Source of the DNA: an uncultured Rhodocyclaceae bacterium
GTDB taxonomy: Bacteria; Pseudomonadota; Gammaproteobacteria; Burkholderiales; Rhodocyclaceae
Assembly: GCA_900549295.1 (NCBI GenBank)
Contig: URNG01000030.1
Span: 1 to 29,056, forward strand
DNA: 29,056 nt
Direction: 5' to 3'
The position numbers and the translations under genes are program-made. Positions within the stretch are counted from its first letter, which is position 1, and the number at the start of each line of letters is the position of its first letter. This document shows positions 23,574 through 29,056 of this stretch, one piece after another. The notes under the pieces were generated by a model. That model was not told the DNA's origin, did no database searches, and was given only the letters and a program-made list of their open reading frames with translations.

Positions 23574-25811
23574 TTACGCGCCGTAGGTCGTACGCTCAAT
23601 AATCTCGCGCTGCACAACAGGATTCAGTGTGACAAATCTCGCGGAGAAGCCGCCGATACGCACGAGGAGGTTCTGGTAGTTTTCCGGGTGCACCATGGCG
23701 TTTTCAAGGTCATCCTTGCCGATGACGCACAGGTTCGTCTGCACGCCGTCGTTGTCGTAAAACGCCTTCAAGACGGCTTCTACTTTATCCATAGAGCCCT
23801 TGAAGAGCTCCTTTGTGAAGCGCACATTGTTGATAACACCCACGTGCTTTGTATTGTCAAACTTCGACATGGAGTTGAGCAGCGCCGTAATGCCGCACTT
23901 ATCTGCGCCGATGGAAGCGCCGTTGGCGTTTGCCATGGGGCTGCCGGCCTTTCTGCCGCAGGCAGACGCCGCACAGAAGTTGCCCCATTCTGCGCTCATG
24001 GAATTGTTGACGCTGACAATATTGTAGTGGTCAAGCCCCGCAGCTTTACCCGCCGCCATGGTAAGGTCGGCAATATCGGTGAAAAGGCGCGTCGCGATGT
24101 CGTCAGCCGTGTCGTCGTCGTTGCCGTATTTCGGTGCGGAAAGGCACATGCGGCGAATATCGTCGTGCCCCTCAAAATCGTGATCCAGCACATCGATGAG
24201 CTCCGGCAAAGTGAGCTTCTTCTCGTCGTAAACGAGCGTTTTAATGGCCGTCAGGCTGTCTGCACAGCTGATGATGCCGAACATTTCGCTGGAAGCATTC
24301 AGGTAACGCACGCCGCCTTCAAACGTAGCCTTGCCGCGCGCGATGCAGTCGTTCAAAAGCAGGCTGAGGTGCAGATACGGCGCGTTTTCGCCCGCAATTT
24401 TATAGTTGAGGTATTTGTGTACAGCAAAGCGGTCAATGGTCGGCTTGAGCTGTGCAAGCACGGCGTCATACAGCTTTTCAAAGGTATCAAACTGCGCAGG
24501 GTCGCCGGTCTTTTCGCCGCAGGGAACGTTCTGGTAGAAATCAAGGCCGTTGTGCAGCGCAATTTCCAGCGCTTTCAGCGCGTTGATGCCGTTGTTCGGT
24601 GTGCCTACGCTGTAACCGACCATGACGTATTCGCCGCAGCCGAACGGCACATATTGCTCGGCTTCCTCATGCGAAACGCCAAAGACCTTTTCCACAGCCG
24701 GTACATTCGTCTCATCGGAGTAAATAATCGGGAACGTGGTGCCCTCCGCATTCACTTCCATCGCCTTGCGAAAAACGGTCTCGTCCATGTCGCTGTAATA
24801 GCGCAGGGTGAGCTGCGGCACAGTCTCGCGGAAGCGGCGGGAAGCTTCCATAATGACGATGGCGAGGCGGTCGGCTTCCTTCTGGTGTTTTCTGCCCACG
24901 CCACCGATGATTACGCGGCAGTCATGGATCTTGTTAATCTCTTTAAAGTGCTTATAGAGATACAGCACGGTCTGCACGGCTTCTTCTTCCGTGATACGCC
25001 CCGCGTCGATATCCGCGGCGTAGAGCGGCCCAAGGTAATCGTCCATGCGGCTGTAATTCATAATGTCGCTGCTGACAGCGTAGATCCACATCAGCTGCAC
25101 GCCCTCAAGAAACGTCTTCGGTGTGCTGTGCTGAATGTTTAAAAGTGCTTCGGCAAGCTTTGTAAAGCGCGTTTTGGCTTCTTCGGTCTCTGCTTTTTCG
25201 GCAAGCACCAATGCCTGTTCGCGGTAACGCTCGCATGCGCCGCGCAGGCTTTCAATCCACAGCTTTAAAGCCGTGTAGAACGAAGACGCGCCGTTCATTT
25301 CCGCCGCACGGTCGATCTCCTGATCGAGCCCGTCAAAGCCGAGACGGATGAGCTTTTCGAAATCGAGGTTTGTACCTGCCACGCGGCAGTCGCAGTTGCC
25401 CACGCCCGCACCGGGAAAAGCTTTCGGCGGCACATAGCCGTAGCGCTTCGAAAATTCCAATTCAACCTTGCGCGCGGTGTTTTCCTCGTGCCAATAGGCC
25501 TGCACAGCCTGCAAAGCGTAGTCCTCCGCAGCGGTAATCTCACCGTTTTGCTTACAAGCCATGTATGCGTTCAAAAATTCATGCTCGTTAAAGTAATACG
25601 TGTAAATGCCGCCGACCTGCGAGGAAAAGCCCACAAAGTCGTGCTCATAGCGGCCCGCGATGCCGTCGTTTTCATCCATCGGCACTAAGATATGACGAAG
25701 CTGAAAATCCATGCAGGCGGCTTCACGCAGGTAAATGTCGTTTGCGTTCTCTTTGTAAATGCGCGTGAATTCCAACGCATTGCGCAGTTTTTGAACATCG
25801 GTCTTGAACAT
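23574..25811 (-). CDS. glycyl radical enzyme of unassigned substrate
   Basis: 745 aa, an oxygen-sensitive radical enzyme of the PFL-like superfamily. The radical-site motif RIGGFSARF puts the radical on G721. The active-site loop is VPFGCGEYVMVG, with the thiyl cysteine at C392 and a glutamate two residues on (E394). That Cys-x-Glu spacing matches the dehydratase/lyase classes (GCVE in glycerol dehydratase and choline lyase). The Cys-Cys pair of true pyruvate formate-lyase is absent. The middle residue is Gly rather than Val, and PFGCGEY is not a loop I associate with any characterised subclass. Other superfamily features are GRKAGSPMANANGASIGADK near 619 and LNSMSKF near 645. A GGAGG ribosome site precedes the ATG. 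It is followed by its activase and is divergent from an AraC regulator that probably senses the substrate. Cytoplasmic. Confidence 0.9.
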   Translation of the reverse strand: MFKTDVQKLRNALEFTRIYKENANDIYLREAACMDFQLRHILVPMDENDGIAGRYEHDFVGFSSQVGGIYTYYFNEHEFLNAYMACKQNGEITAAEDYALQAVQAYWHEENTARKVELEFSKRYGYVPPKAFPGAGVGNCDCRVAGTNLDFEKLIRLGFDGLDQEIDRAAEMNGASSFYTALKLWIESLRGACERYREQALVLAEKAETEEAKTRFTKLAEALLNIQHSTPKTFLEGVQLMWIYAVSSDIMNYSRMDDYLGPLYAADIDAGRITEEEAVQTVLYLYKHFKEINKIHDCRVIIGGVGRKHQKEADRLAIVIMEASRRFRETVPQLTLRYYSDMDETVFRKAMEVNAEGTTFPIIYSDETNVPAVEKVFGVSHEEAEQYVPFGCGEYVMVGYSVGTPNNGINALKALEIALHNGLDFYQNVPCGEKTGDPAQFDTFEKLYDAVLAQLKPTIDRFAVHKYLNYKIAGENAPYLHLSLLLNDCIARGKATFEGGVRYLNASSEMFGIISCADSLTAIKTLVYDEKKLTLPELIDVLDHDFEGHDDIRRMCLSAPKYGNDDDTADDIATRLFTDIADLTMAAGKAAGLDHYNIVSVNNSMSAEWGNFCAASACGRKAGSPMANANGASIGADKCGITALLNSMSKFDNTKHVGVINNVRFTKELFKGSMDKVEAVLKAFYDNDGVQTNLCVIGKDDLENAMVHPENYQNLLVRIGGFSARFVTLNPVVQREIIERTTYGA

Positions 25812-25845
25812 ACCGTTATCCTCCCCAATTTATATTTAAAATTTC

Positions 25846-25874
25846 TTGATTCCGTTTTTTTGACGCGTTATAAT
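25846..25874 (+). promoter_or_regulatory. predicted promoter of the AraC-family gene
   Basis: TTGATT at 25846-25851 and TATAAT at 25869-25874 with exactly 17 bp spacing, followed by the ribosome site AAAGGGGG and the ATG at 25898. It lies in an 86-bp divergent intergenic region. The minus-strand promoter of the glycyl radical enzyme must lie here too; TATAAA (25834-25829) is a possible -10 without a good -35, as expected for an activator-dependent promoter. Confidence 0.7.
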
Positions 25875-25897
25875 AGCAGAAGAAAGGGGGCGCCGAA

Positions 25898-26767
25898 ATG
25901 AGCGACGTTGAACTTCTGCATTTTTCCGAAGAAAATCTGCACACCGGTGAGGGTGCGCGCGTTCTGCACCAGTGCGGTGTGCCGGCGACGTATAAAATTC
26001 ACACGCATGATTTTTACGAGCTGTTTCTCGTCTCGCGCGGCGGGGCCATCCACGCCGTGAATGGACGCTCGCAGCTGCTTTCCGAGGGCTCGTTCGTTTT
26101 GATGCGCCCGAGGGACGTGCACCGCTATGATTTTTTCAACAACGCGGATTTCGAGCTGCTCGATATCGGTATTCCGTGCACGGTGTTTGAGCGCTTGTGC
26201 GATTATTTGCAGCTTGACCGCGCCATATTCGATACGCCGGAGCTGCCGTTACATTGTGTGCTTTCCGGCCACACCTTAACGGATGTGCAGGAAAAGCTTT
26301 TGAACACGAACCGCTTTGCCGATAACGAAACGGCGTGCCGCTACATTTTAAGCCTGTTTCCGTATTTGGTGCAGCTGTTTCTTACGGCACCCGCACCGGA
26401 AGCGATTTTGCCTGCGTGGTTTTCGGAGCTGCTTGAAAAAATGGAGCGGCGCGAAAATTACACCACAGGTCTTCCGTGTCTTTTGGCGCTTGCAAATATG
26501 TCACAGGAGCACCTTACGCGGTCGTTTCGCCGCTACATCGGCATGACGCCGACGGAGTACATCAACGGCAAGCGATTGTCTTTGGCGGCGCAGCTGCTTT
26601 TGCAGGGAGACATGCCCGTCATTGAAATCTGCGGTGCATGCGGCTTTAACAGCTTAAGCCGGTTTTACCGCTTATTTACGGAGCGCTACGGCTGTGCACC
26701 GAAGGCGTTCCGCACGCAGTTTGCGCATGCGCAGTCCGGGCAAGGTTCGCCTATATCTTTATCATAA
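25898..26767 (+). CDS. AraC-family transcriptional regulator
   Basis: 289 aa. An N-terminal cupin-type sensor domain (about 30-90: HTHDFYELFLVSRG, EGSFVLMRPRDVHRYDF) precedes a C-terminal pair of helix-turn-helix motifs (about 186-275: LANMSQEHLTRSFRRYIGMT and GDMPVIEICGACGFNSLSRF). The HTHDFYE and RPRDVHRY pieces are typical of sugar- or small-molecule-sensing AraC proteins. It is divergently transcribed from the glycyl radical enzyme operon across 86 bp, so it is its likely regulator, probably an activator. The ligand is unknown and may be the enzyme's substrate. Confidence 0.9.
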   Translation: MSDVELLHFSEENLHTGEGARVLHQCGVPATYKIHTHDFYELFLVSRGGAIHAVNGRSQLLSEGSFVLMRPRDVHRYDFFNNADFELLDIGIPCTVFERLCDYLQLDRAIFDTPELPLHCVLSGHTLTDVQEKLLNTNRFADNETACRYILSLFPYLVQLFLTAPAPEAILPAWFSELLEKMERRENYTTGLPCLLALANMSQEHLTRSFRRYIGMTPTEYINGKRLSLAAQLLLQGDMPVIEICGACGFNSLSRFYRLFTERYGCAPKAFRTQFAHAQSGQGSPISLS

Positions 26768-26832
26768 TCGTTTTGCCGTTTGATTTCCTCAAACGCATTG
26801 ACTAAAACTTCCACTATATTGATATTCAAAAA

Positions 26833-26870
26833 ATACCGCACAAAGTGCAAAACGCAGCTTTGTGCGGTAT
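26833..26870 (-). repeat. repeated hairpin copy 2 (ATACCGCACA arm)
   Basis: A 13-bp perfect stem ATACCGCACAAAG / CTTTGTGCGGTAT with a loop that can extend as TGC/GCA. On the minus strand TTTTTT follows, so it can terminate minus-strand transcription. Its outer arm is identical to the hairpin at 20672-20705. Confidence 0.65.
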
Positions 26871-26880
26871 GGCAGAAAAT

Positions 26881-26920
26881 AAAAAATGCAGCTCTCTCGA
26901 ATAGAGAAGGCTGCATTTTT
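26881..26920 (-). terminator. terminator of the ABC exporter operon (probably bidirectional)
   Basis: Stem AAAAATGCAGC / GCTGCATTTTT with an inner CTCTC/GAGAA pairing, 6 bp after the stop of the minus-strand ABC gene. T-runs exist on both strands, so it may also end the AraC transcript. Confidence 0.8.
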
Positions 26921-26925
26921 GTGCG

Positions 26926-28698
26926 TTAACCCACCGGCTGTTCCTCATCCGTAAACTGGCTGCGGTACAGCTCGGCGTAGAAGCCGTTTTTCGCAAGCAG
27001 AGATTCGTGGTCGCCCTGCTCTACGATGTTACCGTCGCGCATGACGAGAATAACATCAGATTCCTTGATGGTCGACAAGCGGTGTGCGACGACGAACGAG
27101 GTGCGTCCGCGCATCAGCTTGGCAAACGCGCGCTGAATGCGCAGCTCGGTACGTGTATCGATGGAAGACGTCGCTTCGTCCAGAATCAGCATAGGAGGCA
27201 GCGTCAACATGATGCGCGAGATGCACAAAAGCTGTTTCTGTCCGGCGGAAAGGCTGCCGCCGTCTTCGCCAATCTGCGTATAGTAGCCGTTCGGCAGCTG
27301 CTCAATAAAACTATGTGCGTGCGCGGCCTTTGCGGCGGCGATAACGTCTTCTTCGGAAGCGTCCGGGCGGCCCATGCGGATGTTATCGAGCACAGTGCCG
27401 GTTTTCAGCCATGTTTCCTGCAGGACCATGCCGAAGTTACGGCGCAGTGCGCGGCGCGGGATCGTCTGCGTATTCGTGCCGTCCACGCTGATGCTGCCGC
27501 TGTCCGGGTCGTAGAAGCGCATGAGAAGATTGATCATCGTCGTTTTGCCGCAGCCCGTCGGGCCTACAATGGCGACGCGGCAGCCTGCCGGTACATCCAA
27601 GCTGAAATTGCGAATGAGCGGGCGGTCTTTTGTATAGGAGAAGCAAACGTTATCGAACGTGACCTGTCCTTTTGCGGTCTCGCTGTGCTCCGGCAGCAGT
27701 TCGGGGTCGGCAGACATTTCTTCGCTGTCGAGGAATTCAAGCAGGCGGTCTGCGCAGGCGAGCGCGTTCTGAAGCTCGGTGATAACGCCGGAAATCTCGT
27801 TAAACGGCTTCGTGTACTGGTTTGCGTAGCTCAAAAAGCAGGAGAGCATACCAATGGTGAAGCCCTGTCCGGTCACGGCCAGAAAAGCGCCGATGAGCGC
27901 GACCGCCGCGTACACAACGGAGTTTACAAAGCGCGTGGCGGGGTTTGTGATGGAGGAGAAGAATGTCGCCTTTAATGTGTGGCGGCGCAGCTCTTCGTTG
28001 ATGGTGTCGAATTTCTCCATGTTCTCGTCTTCGTGTCCGTATGCGCGCACGACCTTCTGGTTCGTGATCATCTCATTGATGAATGCCGTCTGGCGGCCGC
28101 GAGTTTCGGACTGTAAGCGGAACATGGCGAACGTTTTCTTTGCGATGAAGCGCGCCACCAAAATGGAAAGCGGCGTGACAAGTACCACGACAAGCGTTGT
28201 CCAAACGTTGACGGAAAGCATGAAGCCGATGGTGCCGATGATCGTCACAACGCCGGTAAACAGCTGTGAGAAGCCCATCAAAAGGCCGTCTGCAAACTGA
28301 TCAACATCGGCAATGATGCGGGAAACGATGTCGCCGGTTTCGTGTGCGTCGAGGTAAGAAAACGGCAGACGGTGAATTTTTTTAAAGGCTGCCTCGCGCA
28401 TATCGCGGATGGTGTTGTACGTGACCTTGTTGCCGCAGACATTCATCAGCCACTGGGCGAGCGCCGCGCAGCCGATGAGCACCGCGCAGGTGAAGAGCTT
28501 AGGCAGGATAACGGCAAAGTTGACCTGTTCCTTGCCGATGATGGCGTCGATGGCCTCGCCGACGAGCACCGGGATGTACAGCGAGCACAGCACGCTGACT
28601 ACGGCAAGTGCAAGCAACAAAATGATGGTCGGCAGATACGGACGGATTTGCAAAAGAACACGTTTAATGGTACTGTTTTTGTTATTTATCTTGCTCAT
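26926..28698 (-). CDS. ABC exporter subunit, fused membrane and ATPase domains
   Basis: 590 aa half-transporter of the multidrug/lipid exporter type. Six membrane helices lie in about 20-310. The ATPase domain has Walker A GPTGCGKT (379-386), a Q-loop in MVLQETW, a signature LSAGQ (483-487), Walker B LILDE (504-508) with the catalytic Glu, and the switch His in VVAHR (H539). The signature departs from LSGGQ. The upstream partner gene has a proper LSGGQ but a degenerate Walker B and switch, so the two complement each other as in TmrAB/TM287-288-type heterodimers with one working ATP site. The ATG overlaps the partner's stop (ATGA). The transported substrate is unknown. Confidence 0.93.
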   Translation of the reverse strand: MSKINNKNSTIKRVLLQIRPYLPTIILLLALAVVSVLCSLYIPVLVGEAIDAIIGKEQVNFAVILPKLFTCAVLIGCAALAQWLMNVCGNKVTYNTIRDMREAAFKKIHRLPFSYLDAHETGDIVSRIIADVDQFADGLLMGFSQLFTGVVTIIGTIGFMLSVNVWTTLVVVLVTPLSILVARFIAKKTFAMFRLQSETRGRQTAFINEMITNQKVVRAYGHEDENMEKFDTINEELRRHTLKATFFSSITNPATRFVNSVVYAAVALIGAFLAVTGQGFTIGMLSCFLSYANQYTKPFNEISGVITELQNALACADRLLEFLDSEEMSADPELLPEHSETAKGQVTFDNVCFSYTKDRPLIRNFSLDVPAGCRVAIVGPTGCGKTTMINLLMRFYDPDSGSISVDGTNTQTIPRRALRRNFGMVLQETWLKTGTVLDNIRMGRPDASEEDVIAAAKAAHAHSFIEQLPNGYYTQIGEDGGSLSAGQKQLLCISRIMLTLPPMLILDEATSSIDTRTELRIQRAFAKLMRGRTSFVVAHRLSTIKESDVILVMRDGNIVEQGDHESLLAKNGFYAELYRSQFTDEEQPVG

Positions 28699-29056
28699 TT
28701 CGCAGCTGCCTCCTTTCCGCCAAACTGAGAGTCATAGATCTCGCGGTACACGGAGCAGTTCTCAAGGAGCGCATCGTGTGTGCCGCATCCGACAAGCGCG
28801 CCGTTGTCTAAGACGAGAATCTTATCCGCGTGCCGCAGCGAAGATGTGCGCTGCGAGACGATGAACACCGTCGGCTTATTCGGCAGTGCGGAAAGCGCGC
28901 CGCGCAGTGCCTTTTCGGTCACATAGTCGAGCGCGGAAGCGGAGTCGTCCAGAATGAGGATCTCGGGATTACCCACAAGTGCGCGGGCAATGGAAAGGCG
29001 CTGGCGCTGTCCGCCCGAAAGGTTGCGGCCTTCGGCGGTAATCTTCATATCGAGCC
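28695..29056 (-). CDS. ABC exporter partner subunit, C-terminal part (cut by window end)
   Basis: Only the last 119 codons are inside the window; the frame continues past 29056. Visible are the signature NLSGGQRQRLSIARAL, Walker B ILILDDSASALD with Asp where the catalytic Glu normally stands, and the switch region FIVSQRTSS with Gln instead of His. Such changes mark the subunit carrying the degenerate ATP site of heterodimeric ABC exporters. It overlaps the 590-aa partner by ATGA, indicating coupled translation and equal production of the two halves. Confidence 0.9.
   Translation of the reverse strand, partial: LDMKITAEGRNLSGGQRQRLSIARALVGNPEILILDDSASALDYVTEKALRGALSALPNKPTVFIVSQRTSSLRHADKILVLDNGALVGCGTHDALLENCSVYREIYDSQFGGKEAAAK

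Noticed and set aside
23454..25142. Plus-strand open frame of 562 codons opposite the glycyl radical enzyme
   Set aside because: It is antisense to a well-conserved enzyme with all motifs in place, and no ribosome site precedes it.
23574..25811. Annotation as pyruvate formate-lyase
   Set aside because: The adjacent Cys-Cys pair required for pyruvate cleavage is absent; the loop has Cys-Gly-Glu instead.

Overview
The window reads as two unrelated bacterial genomes joined at a C-rich low-complexity tract near 19,953-19,985. The left ~19.95 kb is very GC-rich. Its gene content and order (lutACB, slyX, thrS-infC-rpmI-rplT-pheS-pheT-ihfA-merR, a DUF2339/DUF3999 pair, a GbsR-type regulator) indicate a betaproteobacterium, plausibly of the Rhodocyclales; this is inferred from remembered family features, not from a search. 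The right ~9 kb is visibly less GC-rich, has strong AGGAGG-type ribosome binding sites, and carries anaerobe genes (glycyl radical enzyme and activase, AraC regulator, zinc-ribbon membrane protein, heterodimeric ABC exporter) typical of anaerobic Clostridia.

Region 1 (1-5,700): the N-terminal half of PEP synthase (ppsA, minus, cut by the window edge) lies just downstream of a FadR-subfamily GntR regulator. Divergent from it is the lactate oxidation operon lutA-lutC-lutB. Three copies of the 11-mer TGGTCTTACCA sit just downstream of predicted promoters, two at the regulator and one at lutA. Together these look like a lactate to pyruvate to PEP module under one repressor. slyX and an unlisted 47-codon single-span membrane protein gene converge on lutB.

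Region 2 (5,700-13,540): tRNA-Val(GAC), the translation cluster thrS-infC-rpmI-rplT-pheS-pheT followed by ihfA and a MerR-family regulator, then tRNA-Pro(GGG). infC has only an ATA codon available as its start, consistent with the rare-start autoregulation known for IF3.

Region 3 (13,540-19,954): a minus-strand pair of envelope proteins (DUF2339 giant multi-span protein, DUF3999 protein). Then a GbsR-like regulator, a three-span membrane protein and an NAD(P)-dependent epimerase-like gene follow; related inverted repeats precede the regulator and the membrane protein. The epimerase gene is interrupted at the C-run.

Region 4 (19,966-29,056): the C-terminal membrane anchor of a surface protein; a zinc-ribbon / one-span / helical-repeat / NPCBM-like protein; an uncharacterised glycyl radical enzyme with its activase and a divergent AraC regulator; and two subunits of a heterodimeric ABC exporter, the second cut by the window end. 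A hairpin with the same ATACCGCACA arm occurs twice in this region.

The most interesting biology is the glycyl radical enzyme with a Cys-Gly-Glu active-site loop, which matches none of the characterised subclasses I know. The most important caution is that the two halves should not be read as one genome.
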